Shown here: positions 11,601 to 22,608 of the stretch, piece after piece | Numbering within the stretch: position 1 is the first letter of the stretch | Layout of the letters: each line of letters begins with the position of its first letter | The notes under the pieces: generated by a model | The model's database searches: none | Told to the model about the DNA's origin: nothing | What the model saw: the letters and a program-made list of their open reading frames with translations, nothing else | Origin: Apostichopus japonicus | Lineage: Eukaryota; Echinodermata; Holothuroidea; Aspidochirotida; Stichopodidae | Assembly (NCBI RefSeq): GCF_037975245.1 | Contig: NC_092571.1 | Coordinates: 17,233,917 to 17,297,916, forward strand | Length of the DNA stretch: 64,000 nt | Reading direction: 5' to 3' | Position numbers and translations under genes: made by a program

Positions 11601-14600
11601 TCCTGCAAGTTTGTTTTACCCATGGCATTATACCAGGATTTGGTTGACAACATGGCTGAGGTATCTCTCGAGTTTCAGCGTGACGTCCTGCCTCTTTCTT
11701 CAGTGAGAACCAGTGTTGTGCTTGCAGAAGCAAGCTTAAGGAGGAAGAGGATAACTCCAGGCCCTCACCTGAGACCAGTACTTGCTGCTGTCAACGAAGC
11801 CAATGGAAAAGGCACCTTCCTCTTCAATGGTGTTGAACTTCAAGCCAGGTCGACAGAGCCATTCAAACGGCAGACAACAGACATCATCAACACCATTGTA
11901 TCTTGCATCGGGACCAGATTTTCTAGCTTCAAGGATGATCCAGTGATCATGGCTACTGAAATCCTGGATCCTTCCAATTATCCATCTGATCCTGAAGCAT
12001 TGTTGGATTATGGTTTGGATGAGGTCCAAACCATATCTGACCACTTCAAGCTACTGCTTCCTAAGAAGGGATGTGATGTCACCAAAATTGAAAAGGAGTG
12101 GATGAAGGCAAAGCAAGACATCAAAAAACATCATCAGAAGGAGCAGTTTCTCCCCCCCTGGAGGAAGATGCTGCTAGAAAAATCTGGTAAATACCCGAAC
12201 CTTATTCACCTCATACGAATCATCCTGGTTTTACCAGTTGCCACATCACAGGTTGTGCGTCAGTTCTTTTACATCAAGCGCTCTCTGGGTGACTGGCGTC
12301 TCAGCCTGAAAGCTTCCACAATAGAAGATCTCCATATATTTACACAGGGCCCTGAACCAGAGCTCTTCAACCCTGCACCAGCTGTTGCGAGATGGTGGAA
12401 CAGTGGAATCCACACCAAGCGTCCAAACGTAAAGAAATACAAACCTAGGAACCCTGCACAAATCAAGACTCAGACTCATCTGCCTGTTCATCTTCTCCAG
12501 TCGATGACTTGTCTTCTGACGTTGATCATGCTGATGGAATGATTGACATCATTGCTGATCTGTTGCCTGTTCAGGTGGACAGTATTGATTCTTCATCAGC
12601 ATCCGAGCCCGAATAGATAGATACTTGACCATGTGCTTTAAACCAGAACTGGTTACAAATATCAACCCTTTTTGATGATGCATACTTCCAATGAGTGATG
12701 GCAGTTCGGTTTCTTAATTTTTGTGTACATGTACTGCATTTCTTAGGACCTGATTTGCTGTTTTTTGAATAATTTTTCAGCATCAATAAACAAGTTAAAA
12801 AGAACTTACTGTTGTTAGTTACATTTTCAGCATTAACCACATAAGCCTAACCACCCCTATAAACAACCCATCAAACTCAAAAAAGGCATTTTTGGGTGAA
12901 TATTATTCTGTTCAATTAGTGTTGGCATGGATTGAGGACTACTCCAGTAATCTGATAAAGGTTTACAGTTTACATGAGATACCCCCATAATCAGAGTCTG
13001 TCCATAAATTTATGAGTTGAGTTACCATAACGATGTTTGATTTTGCTAAGGGTGAGGAAGGACTCGAATAAGAGTCAGGGTTAAATCTATTGACAAAAAG
13101 GAAAGCAAAGTGAGAGATACCACCTTCTACTGTAGTGTCTGCCTCATTAAAACAGCTGCCAGGACCTGAACAGAAATTGTTTCATGATGGTAATTCTTTA
13201 TGGCCTTGTTGCCCTTCGTTAAGATGCAAGTTGGCCTTGGTGCCTTACCTCATGGCCTTGGTGCCCTTTACAATTTTGCCCCATTCAAGGCCAAAGTGGT
13301 CTTGCCCTAAAAATTGTGAAATTTAAGGCCTGATATTATAGTCAACAATTTAAAATCTTGTTTTCAATTTTACTGTTAATGTTAATACCTTAATGTTAAT
13401 ATGCGAAATGTGGCAAGTAACTGCTTATAAAGCAAACTGGCTTTCTGGTTCCTTAGTCACTTTTTCGCAAAGCATATTTGCAAGGATCATTGGATAAATT
13501 ATTTCCCTGAAATTTGATTTTCCAGATATGGATGAAGACAGAAAGCCTTATGACGCTGCAGTGCGGAAGCTGAAAGGAAACCTGGGTTCTGTGTTTGTTT
13601 TGTCACAAGATGAGTTGCTGGTAATTATGGTTCACTCCACAGAGGCTTTACTATGACCTGCCTGCATTTTCAACTGCTTCAATTACTGTAGAGTTTTATT
13701 GTCTTACTTCTCTATAGTTGGAATTTAACAAACATATATAAATAACACGCCTTTTTTTATGTCCAAAAAAAAAAAAAAAAAAATCATGAATATTATCATG
13801 GTGATACAGTTTCAGATTGTGCTCCCAATTTGTTCTGACTGGTCCTGACAAATATTGCACACTGTCGTGATGCTGCTGCTATAATTATGTTTATCCAAAT
13901 GAATTTGGAAATGTTTGAATTTTGAAATTTGAAAATTTTGAAAAAAAATTGAACATTTGAAATTTTGAAAATGAATTTTTATCCAAATGAATCTCAATCC
14001 CATATCTTCCTATCGATCGGTCTTGAAGCTCCCAACTCCATTTTCAAGTTTCTATTCTCTGTTTTTATTCGTCAGGCTTTACACGAGGCAGAAGAAGAAA
14101 GACTTGGGTCATATTTGAACATGACACCTGAGGCAGCAGATGACTTCAGGTGGCTCTGCTTTGACATCGCCAGTCAGAGAGACGAAGAAAAAGACAAATT
14201 AGACTATCTGGAACTCGGTAGAAAGGCTATTGAATATGGTAAGATGTGGCGGGTTTATAGATTCTCTGAGCTTGTCAGTTAAATAGCAGTGTATTTAATT
14301 CTGAAGTTCAAATTTTACAGTTTTGCAGATGTGAGTTGATGTGGAAGTGGTTGTTCTTGGCTGTTTTGTTGGTATAAATTTAAAAAAAATGCTACATGAA
14401 GAATTTGTTAACTTTTGGATGTAAGAGATCATGTATCCCTAGTCTAGGTTCCCCAGTGCTTAATTCTTGGACGAATTTGACTGACTTGCTCTACTACATT
14501 AAGCCAGATATGTGGAAGTTTGCTTGCTGGTAACATAGATTCTGAATTGGGTTGCAGTATGGCATCAGTGCTCCTCTTAAAGCTGGTGGTCACAGTTGTC

Positions 14601-15156
14601 AGACAACCTGTGCTATCTGGATTAGAACTGGGATCATGTCTGTACAATGTCCTCTTCCCTGCCAACCTTTTTTCCAAAGAACACTCACTATTTCATCATA
14701 TTGTTTGTTTATTTGGTGATAAAGTGAACAGGGGGTGGGGTATTGTGGGGGGGATTTAAAGTGTATTGTGATAGAGGGTGTCTTATTTTGTTTTTTGGAG
14801 CTAGTATTTGTCTACATGACCAGTGGACCAAAGTATTACCTTTAGAGGCAATTCTTCAGTCCCCGTGCTGGTCTGAACTACTTTTTTGAACTACTTTTTT
14901 GCATGTTGATAGACGCTGCAATACTTTTTTCTTCTGTAGAACAAGAAAAGGGAAAAGCAGGATCACAGGATAGAGTCAACTGCAGTGATGTTGAAAAATG
15001 GTCAATCAAGGAGGACCCCATCAAGGAGGACCCCAGCAAGGACCTCATCAAGAAGTTGACGCCAAAGCTGGAGGTCGACCTAGCAGCTTTGATGACTTTG
15101 ACAGAGGAAGAGTACCAGGTAGACTTTTGAAGCACTTGCATTTTTGAGCTAAGATA

Positions 15157-15207
<51 letters not shown>

Positions 15208-15469
15208 TTGAAAACCGGTAAGAAAGTCGTAATTCCGCTGTAGGCGTTTGTCACCTGCATCGAACAATACTAGTTCTGTTTTGGTGACATATTTTGCCTT
15301 ACTCTAGAGGTCAAACATGATGCTAACCAACTCAAAATCATTTGTGATTCCTAAAGCTGGATCTCGATAGAGATACTTTGAACAGACTAAATGTTAATGA
15401 AATGGAGGTAAACGACAAAGGCAAATGAATATATATATTTGAAAATCGTAATGAGTTGGAAAATCAAGA

Positions 15470-15505
<36 letters not shown>

Positions 15506-15869
15506 GAATATATATACGCACACATACATATATAACTAGTAGAGTTGTTTTAAGACTAAAGTATTGTATATATCATAAATGTGTAACATGTAAGGTTTAA
15601 TAAAAGAGGACTCTTTATGGATACGTTTGACCTCTTGGGTGTGGGGGGGGGTGCTCATAGGCAAATCATTATTTATGGAATTTGACATCTCTATCCTTTG
15701 GCAGGAATTACTGAAAGATAACTTTGCCTTGCTGAAAGAGCTCAACATTCCAAAGCAAATCGTTGAAGATGCGGCCAGATTCTGCAAGGAGCAACAAGCT
15801 AGTTTGAAAAAAAAGAGAGAGCTGGTGAAATTCTATGAAGAGGATCGAAGGCTCCTGGAAGTTTCTTGA
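5350..15869 (+). CDS. DFFA: DFFA/ICAD (DFF45) homologue, whole gene, five coding exons
   Basis: The product is the chaperone and inhibitor of the caspase-activated DNase (DFFB/CAD). In the known family it holds the nuclease inactive until caspases cleave it during apoptosis. Joined coding exons are 5350-5674, 13526-13620, 14076-14238, 14940-15118 and 15705-15869. They give 308 codons and a TGA stop; human DFF45 has 331. All junctions are GT-AG and phases agree (1, 0, 1, 0). Residues about 25-107 form a CIDE-N domain with the acidic signature TIVDDDDY. Residues about 110-195 match the central DFF-C region, and the C-terminal helical domain follows. The start ATG sits 10 nt after a possible acceptor (CTTTCAG at 5333-5339), so a non-coding 5' exon is likely. 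A polyadenylation signal AATAAA lies at 15921-15926. The first intron is about 7.85 kb and full of repeats. Confidence 0.93.
6004..7551 (+). mobile_element. GGTTCCTTGC-family repeat, copy 1, in DFFA intron 1
   Basis: It begins with a perfect hairpin, GGTTCCTTGC and GCAAGGAACC around TTTTTGCAAA, then a (GT)n tract. It ends with GCAAGGAACCACAG and CCCTTGTTTTA. The interior shares long segments with the second copy at 8428-11067: TTGACC/AGGTCA-rich units and AACTAGTATTTT words. The short inverted ends and lack of a transposase frame suggest a non-autonomous element. The superfamily is not clear. Confidence 0.65.
7765..8000 (+). repeat. Related CCTTG-hairpin repeat fragment
   Basis: ATTCCTTG and CAAGGAAT flank CTGGATGCA, followed by CTATGCAATGG. 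This hairpin start resembles the starts of the two large neighbouring elements but with different sequence, so it may be a fragment of a sister family. Confidence 0.35.
8428..11067 (+). mobile_element. GGTTCCTTGC-family repeat, copy 2, with internal tandem units
   Basis: It has the same ends as copy 1 (CTTTTTGGTTCCTTGC at the start, GCAAGGAACCACAG and CTTGTTTTA at the end). The interior is repeated: the word TTGCGATAACTTGAGAAC occurs near 8788, 9748 and 10149, the last two 401 bp apart. I count over 30 AGGTCA/TGACCT hexamers. No coding frame is credible. Confidence 0.7.
11406..12616 (+). pseudogene. hAT-type transposase relic (ZNF862-like) in DFFA intron 1
   Basis: An open frame of 378 codons (11406-12542) begins near an ETRW motif (residues 13-16), typical of the hAT transposases related to ZNF862. 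It carries the C-terminal dimerisation-type block near residue 275 (LPVATSQVVRQFFYIKRSL, then DWRLSL) and an ARWWN motif near 330. The N-terminal zinc finger and most of the catalytic part are missing. From 12467 another frame encodes an Asp/Ser-rich tail to a TAG at 12616, which suggests a frameshift near 12460. It is most likely a dead transposon; host use cannot be excluded. Confidence 0.7.
12617..13525. other. DFFA intron 1, remainder
   Basis: AT-rich with TTGGCCTTGGTGCC-type repeated words at about 13200-13275. No exon is seen before the DFFA exon at 13526. Confidence 0.4.
13526..13620 (+). CDS. DFFA: DFFA coding exon 2
   Basis: The acceptor is TTTTCCAG and the donor CTG/GTAATT. Two bases complete an Asp codon from exon 1, then 31 codons follow. 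The stretch AAVRKLKGNLGSVFVLSQDE aligns with the vertebrate DFF45 segment that begins the region after the CIDE-N linker. The linker itself is about 25 residues shorter than in human. Confidence 0.88.
14076..14238 (+). CDS. DFFA: DFFA coding exon 3
   Basis: The acceptor is TTCGTCAG and the donor TATG/GTAAGA. It encodes 54 codons plus one base, rich in Glu, Lys and Asp and helical in character (ASQRDEEKDKLDYLELGRKA). It aligns with the long helix of vertebrate DFF45 before the C-terminal domain. The open frame extends upstream into the intron from 13965, but that part is AT-rich repeat and not coding. Confidence 0.86.
14940..15118 (+). CDS. DFFA: DFFA coding exon 4, with a small internal repeat
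   Basis: The acceptor is CTTCTGTAG and the donor CAG/GTAGAC. It encodes 59 codons after completing a Glu codon. It holds a 15-bp near-perfect direct repeat giving IKEDPIKEDPSKD, then the first helix of the C-terminal domain (LTPKLEVDLAALMTLTEEEY). The intron after it opens with a (TC)n(TA)n microsatellite. Confidence 0.86.
15157..15200. repeat. (TC)n(TA)n microsatellite in DFFA intron
   Basis: A short TC run at 15157-15170 continues directly into (TA)n at 15171-15200. Confidence 0.9.
15705..15869 (+). CDS. DFFA: DFFA coding exon 5, C-terminal helices and stop
   Basis: The acceptor is TTTGGCAG. The 54 codons plus TGA encode the last helices of the DFF-C domain (ELLKDNFALLKELN, then a Lys/Glu-rich helix), aligning with the vertebrate segment that ends in the basic tail. 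The human tail of about 25 residues (which carries a nuclear import signal) is mostly absent, although KKKRELVKFYEEDRR is basic. Confidence 0.88.
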   Translation, partial: ELLKDNFALLKELNIPKQIVEDAARFCKEQQASLKKKRELVKFYEEDRRLLEVS

Positions 15870-15920
15870 TTTGTGAATTCTTTGATTTATAAGAAAAATC
15901 ATGCCAAAGATTGCCAAAAT

Positions 15921-15926
15921 AATAAA
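15921..15926 (+). terminator. Probable DFFA polyadenylation signal
   Basis: An AATAAA hexamer lies 52 bp after the DFFA stop codon. No transcript evidence is available, so the 3' end could also lie further downstream. Confidence 0.45.
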
Positions 15927-18900
15927 ACCTCTCATTTAAGAGAAAAGAACTTTGAGGAGACAGTAAGAAGAGGAGAAAAACTGTTATTGGTCTATCTAGC
16001 ATATTTAGGGGCAGTACCGATCGTTTCGTTGTTTGTCGGTGACCCAAGGTAGGAGTCAATCTTCCATCAGCAGTGTTGTGCAACGACTCAAGGGAGGTGG
16101 TGAAGTATATCACCATAGAAACAGTACCGTGGACTAAAGCCAACAACTCGACTCACGAAAATCACAGGCAACTACTCAACTCAAAATGAATTGACTGGTT
16201 ACAACTCTGTATGTACATAACAGTTTGGAGTTATCAGAGGTGAACCAGGTATTTCCTTAGTTTGATGTCTCCTTGCCTCGTTGTAGCAGTTTCAGCTGTT
16301 TTTTCATTCAAGGCTTTCTAGCCTTTTAGTCTTATGTGAGAAAGTGAGATGATTATAAATTGGATTTTCAAAACATGTGTCCATCAGTGCAGTCCATCAG
16401 CTATACATGTCTTGAAGACAGCATAGGAACGTTAATGAACACGCCGAGTTACCACGCACCGCAACACCAGAGGATGGACGGTGCTTCATTGCAACATGAC
16501 ACCACAGAGTCGCTGTGTAGAAATGTTATGTAAATAATTTGATTTTCTTTCTTTCTTTCTTTTGTTTGTTTCTTTTTCAGTAGATCAATGAGTACAATCG
16601 TAAGCATTTCAGTTACAGCAAGCATTCACACTCTCCAGGGTAATAATATGACCAGGAAAACTTTGGATGATATGACAAGCCCTGTGAAATAAATTTCTTG
16701 TTTGGAATGACGATCATTCATCTTTTGCACCCATGATCGTTCGTATGTAATGCCCAAAATGCACCAGAACTGTTTTAAAGCTAAAATATAAACGATAGTT
16801 TTTCCCCCCCCTTCCTGGACAATCATGGAAGGTCATTTATGAGGTTATGTGTGAAGTCGTAGAATGTGTATATTTTTATATGTGTATATATGTATAAATG
16901 TAAATTATGTATAAAGATCACTGCAAAAAGAAAAGACAAGTGATAGGAAAATGGATTTTTGTTTCTTTGTCATTTCATTTAATCTAATTATTTCCATTGA
17001 ATCATGAAGCATTATCTATGTACAAGCAAGCTAAATTCACAATACAATTAATAAGATTGATAAGCAGTATGATTGACCTTTGACCTCACATGAGTATTTT
17101 TGCATGCTATAAAGAAATTGCATTCTTGATAATGAATGTTAAACGTTAACATGGATCTACTATATGAATGCACATCACCTTTTACTACATGACACTTGAC
17201 CTTACTGTGGGGTTAATAAGAACATAGGAAAAGGAGGGAAAAATGGAGACAACAAATTTACTTTAACTTAATATGTGTCATAACATTAACAATTTAAAAA
17301 GCTTTTATATTCTTTATTTCATCATTTATATTTAAAGATGGCTTTAAGTCAACTAAACAAAAATATCTCTAACTGAAGATACTTTTGAACTTGTGATCAG
17401 AATGGTATGTGTAATAAATGGCAGTTAAAACTCCATAAAACTTTGGTTGACCTCTTCTTTTGTTTTATGACTTTCGACGACTTTTTAAGTCGTTCCATCA
17501 GATATTTAATCAAGTTTGCGTCAACAGGTGCCAGCGAAAGTAATTCATAGAGTTCACAGCACATTATTTCAGTTTTTGTATACTCTCCTGTTAGATGCGC
17601 TATAATAAGAAATGAAATTTTGTCTTCTTTTTCTCTGAAACTCTGACAAAATCTCCATTTTGCTTTGTTTCTTCAACGTAGATTGCTTTATAGATCCTGC
17701 GGTATATATTTTACATAATTAATTACTTTGAAAAACATTTAAATTGCATTTTAATGAAGAGACTTCTTCTCTGCAGCCAATAAGACATTGCAATCAATTT
17801 CTAACCTACCAGTCACATTCAATTAGATAAGTTTGCAGCTTAATGAGACATAATACACACATTGATCAATATACATGTAATGTTGAGCCACGATAACATA
17901 CTCATTAGAGATGCCTAAGTACTGAATGAGAATTCAAAACTTTTCTTTTTAAATACTGAAATATAATGCACAGAAATAAATGGCATAAAAGTTTCAAAAT
18001 GCCTGTATTGTCTGGTACTTTTTAAACTTTTTCATTATTTCATGTTATGAATCTATTTTTAAAATTTGCATGTAGAAATTGAATTAGTTTATATGGTCTA
18101 AGCTGCCCTTGATAATACATTCATAACTTTATCCCATTAAAACTACACTTTGGGGACTTAGCAAGGTGCTGTTTGTGTTTTATATTTAATAGGGCGACTT
18201 TGTGCAGCTTTTGAACAGAAAATGTACAATTTTCCTATTAGATGACATGTTTGGCTTATACAATGCATGCTTAAAACTTGATTCTCCTCTAATTCCCCTT
18301 CCCACTGCCCCTCCCCTCCCCACTACCCCCCTCCCCACTACCCCCCTCCCCCACAGCTCCTCTTCCCCTCCACACAGAGTTACAAATGTAACAAGCAATT
18401 GCTACCCTTTATAACATGAACCATTCTATACATTTCAAAACCGCTTCTTTAATACAGTTTGTTACTTAAGTTTAAAGAAAAAAATACATTTCCCACTTAT
18501 TAACTTAATTTACAGTTATGTTTCCTATCAATGGTTGGATAGATTTGTTCTTGTAATTACCTGTGGCAAAACTATTATCCCAATGTCTTCAAGCAAGTTA
18601 GGCTAGGTCAATTTTGGATTTGCAAGGATTAACACGTCTGGCGAAGAGCTCATCAGTCTAGACGAAGAGCTAATCAAACTAAGAAAATGTGTTCCAAATG
18701 GTTTGTCAATGGTGGGAGATATTACCATGGAAACAAACCAATTTTATCATGATTCTAACCTTATGATATTCCTGTTTTATTTGTGTATGGGCAGCTCCTT
18801 GCTTGAACACCCAAGACTGGATGAAGCAAGTTACCGTAGCAGGTGAAAGTGTTACAGTCAATAACAAAACGTGTGCCTTGGTTAAATACCAAACACTTGT

Positions 18901-19864
18901 ATCACTTTAACCATATAAGAAAAACTTGATTGAATATCCAATTAATTAAAACTGGCAAGAACTTGTGCTTTGATATTATGAACCCCTCCATCCCCCTATA
19001 AAGTAAATAATAAAGGTTCAAAATAGTAAAACCTGTCATCATATTGAACAATTGATGGACTGTACTGGACATTTGCATAGCACATCCTGCAATACCAAAA
19101 CTGTCCTTAGCTACACCGGTAAGAGCAGTCTGTACTACTAAATCTGATGCTAGCAAATGCATAGTTTGTTTGGAAGATAAACGCAAAATAAAAACAAGGA
19201 AAGGGGAAAAAAAAAACAGTTGAGATTAATTATCACGCAAATGGTTCGGGTGGTGTTCTACTTAACAAAAAAAAAAATACTTATATGTCAATGGAATAAG
19301 TGAGTATAAAATGGTTTTCAGAGCAACATAATTTTTTAACAATTTTAAATTTACACTCAAGTACTGATTGCTAGCTGCATGATACAGCTTTATTTTAACC
19401 AATTTTCAGTATGTCCAACAAATTATATAACTCCTATCAGATTGCTAACTTAAAATGACTGACAGAAAAAACCAATTGAAAGCAACAAGGGTAACTAGAT
19501 TGCAGCAAGCAAAAAAAATAAAAAAGCTTATTTCTTTTAACCTAAATATGTAAAATAAGAAATGCGTAAAGTTAAAACAAAATATGAGGTTTGTACTGCC
19601 TTTGAAAATGGGTTTGCCCACAGAATTGATCTCAGTTGATGAATATGTGTAATACAACATGGCAGAAATGTGACCCCCCTCCCCACCCCACTCCCACTCT
19701 TTGACAACATTACATCATGACATGTTATAACTACCTCAGATGTCAAGTTATGATCATAATTATGTTTTTTTAATAGTTTGCATGAGAAGTTGAAAACAGG
19801 TTAGGCCTCCTGATCACAAATATGCTAATTCTGCAATGAATATTCATGCTGCTATATATATATA

Positions 19865-19895
<31 letters not shown>

Positions 19896-22100
19896 TTTTT
19901 TTTAATACTGCATAACTTACATCAACAATACCACTTGCAACATATTTTATTTACAAACTTATCTACATTATCCTTGCACAGAACTCTATCATTGACATTT
20001 TTGCACAAACCAATTTTCTTTGAAAATTTTGAACTTTTCAATTTGCTTTTAGTATTAATTAAATATAGCTACTACACAGTTTTAAGGACTTGCACCAAAT
20101 ATACATTTTTCAAACAGACAAAAGACGTGGGATACGCAGCACTACTCCTTAAGTAGGGTAAACAAAATATATAGATATTTATATATGTATTTATATTGTT
20201 TTCATAGGAAAAATAAAACTTCAAGTAATGGACTGCTATTGCACAAGGAATACATCACTAAAAACAAACATTGCTAAATATTAAATAAATTGCACAGCTT
20301 TTTCTATTTTTTTTCTTTCCAATCCACAATTAGCACAAATTTAATTTGAACTTGTTTGCATAAAAAGCAGGTAAGTAATGCTATCCTTCATAAAAACAAA
20401 AGAAGGAGAAGCTTTTAGCAAGAAAAATGTTTTTTTTTCTCACCCCTTTCCTTTCCAAACTGAGCAATTCTGACTGACAGCTTCAGTGTTTAAGATTACT
20501 TTCTCTGTAACCATGGTTGTCATGGTAGCATCAGAAGAATAAATTTCTACATTCTTCATTCATAACTTTTAGATTTCATTTGCGGTTGATCAGGCACCTT
20601 AAACATTTTTCTAAACTGCCTCCATACATGGGAATGACTACAGAATTATTCCACAGAGTTTAATATTGATTTATATTTCCAAAAGAATTTGACATCATAA
20701 TCGAGAAGATCCACAAAGACACAAACTCAGCATGCCTTGTAACTGTGTGGCAGTCGTTTCTGATAGTTTCTGATAAAATACTACTTGGAACAAATAAACA
20801 TATTAGAACACATGTTCATTCCAACCATTTGCCCCCCAAAAAACCACTCCCTTTCTATTTTTATTCTCTGTATGAAATAAAAACCTGAAAATTATTTATA
20901 AATTTGTGTAATTTAGTTCCTTCTCTTTTTTCTTTCTTCTTCTTGAAACTTCACTAGATGCAGTTATTTATCTTCAAATTTCTGATTTTTTTTTTTACAT
21001 ACAAGTTATCGTCTGACTTCCAACAAACTGTTTCCTTACTCTGACAATCTTCCACAGAGCATGATAAAGATACTGGATAAATCGTTCTGTTAATAGACGA
21101 TCATGATACGACTTTTAGACTACTGTAACAACGAATACATTTGGCGACACTTTGACGGTGGATAAGCCTTAAAATCTGTACAGCGAGGTAATCGTAGGAG
21201 GCGGCTTGAAATAACTACTTATGCACAACTCTCTTTTCAAATACATACAACCTTCGTAAAAGCCTTTCAGAAAAGCAAAAGCACCGAATTGTTTGTTTTC
21301 ACACATAAACCATTATTCGATAGTGATCCACATAAGAATAAAATCTTGGTCCGTTTGTCAAAGAAGATAATTCTCAAATTCGTAATTTCCAAACTACACT
21401 CCACTGAAAGGTCCTAGCAAATAATGTACATACATGCAAATTGTTTAAAAGTGAGGCGTGCATTCGCTTCTAGTCTGGTGGATGGTATATGTGTCAGAAT
21501 GCCATGCCCTCTATACATGAATACTGGTGATTATAAGCACTTTCACCACCCTATCCCCATATCCATATACCCCCCCAACCCCACCACCCCCCCAAGGACA
21601 CCACGCTTAATCCTTATGAGATCTTCACTGGTCCTTAAGCAATTACAAAAGTGTGCAAACTTGACTGCACACTCTTCAACATATTCAAAAGTGAATGGTT
21701 TTATCTTTGAACCAGGCATTATGAAATACCTTCCCTTCTTTCAAGTGGCCCGAGACATCCTGAAATGACTTCTACATCTCTGATGACTCCTGATCCACTG
21801 TTATCTGAGTATATATCACCCGATATTTCTAACAATTCCACAATTTCGTTTTTCTGTTCCCGAGTCGACACGTCATGGGAAACAGTACACTGCACACGTT
21901 ACGCATAGTTCGTTCACAGGCATTTCAAAGTTTGAAACCACGGCGTACAAAAATTGCACCAAGCATGAGTTGCATAGAATCATGAAGGAAATGGGAACCC
22001 ACCCGCAGCACAGGGGGTTGGGGGGGGGCCCTTCCCTAAAAACTTATGCCTCTTTTCACTTTGACATTTGTTGCTTTTGTTGCATTCACAATAGTGGGTG
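15927..22100. other. Convergent intergenic region between DFFA and KIF1
   Basis: About 6 kb with no coding exon that I can support on either strand. It is AT-rich, with (TTTC)n near 16540-16560, a C/T-rich stretch with CCCCACTAC repeats at 18290-18370, a (TA)n tract at about 19853-19893, and X-box-like palindromes at 18720-18733 and 20507-20520. Parts may be 3' untranslated sequence. Confidence 0.5.
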
Positions 22101-22120
22101 AAGCTATTAATAAAACAGTT

Positions 22121-22130
22121 TTTATTTATT
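22121..22130 (-). terminator. Candidate KIF1 polyadenylation signals
   Basis: The plus strand reads TTTATTTATT, which gives two overlapping AATAAA hexamers on the minus strand. They lie about 440 bp after the KIF1 stop. This is position and motif only. Confidence 0.35.
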
Positions 22131-22568
22131 TTTTTTATTTTAGAGTATTGACACATTTTCAGCCGGTCAGATAGTTGCATAAGGAGTAATTAACATCTGA
22201 GAGCATATCACATACATATATCCATGCTATACCTAATTAACACCTGGTGACCTACAGGTCAAAGGATATCCCAGCAATACACACCCTGTTGGGAGAGTGA
22301 GTAAATTTAACCCCCAATGTTCATCTCTTGACTGGTTTTAATAAGACTTATAAGATATTTTTAACTTTCCAAACAAATTACAAGAATTTTTTTTCAAATA
22401 TCGATACTGACAATCATAACAGGTTTTAACGGCTTCTGGACCCCGACCTAATGTACACTATCAATGTGACCACTTTCATTGCAAAAATAGAGAGCTGTTT
22501 GTATATACAGAATATCAACCATTGCTATGGATTCTCTGTGCTTGATTCAAGATGGCGGCTGTCGAAGT

Positions 22569-22608
22569 CTACACGGCCATGTCGTTGGTCCTTCTTGCAA
22601 GTTTAGAT
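22569..22608 (-). CDS. KIF1: KIF1 exon 28, short terminal exon with stop
   Basis: The 40 nt encode [12 protein letters not shown] and TAG after completing the Arg codon from exon 27. It aligns with the vertebrate KIF1A end SKLSRRRSAQMRV. The acceptor is TTACCCACAG. Its size and the in-frame stop after exon 27 make it easy to overlook. Confidence 0.9.

Noticed and set aside
5674-13526. A missing DFFA exon in the first intron
   Set aside because: I looked for a linker exon but found none. Exons 1 and 2 join in phase and the intron is mostly repeats. A short exon cannot be fully excluded.
13965-14075. N-terminal extension of the frame around DFFA exon 3
   Set aside because: It is intron sequence with TTTGAAATTTTGAAAA-type repeats. 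The acceptor at 14074-14075 and the homology begin at 14076.
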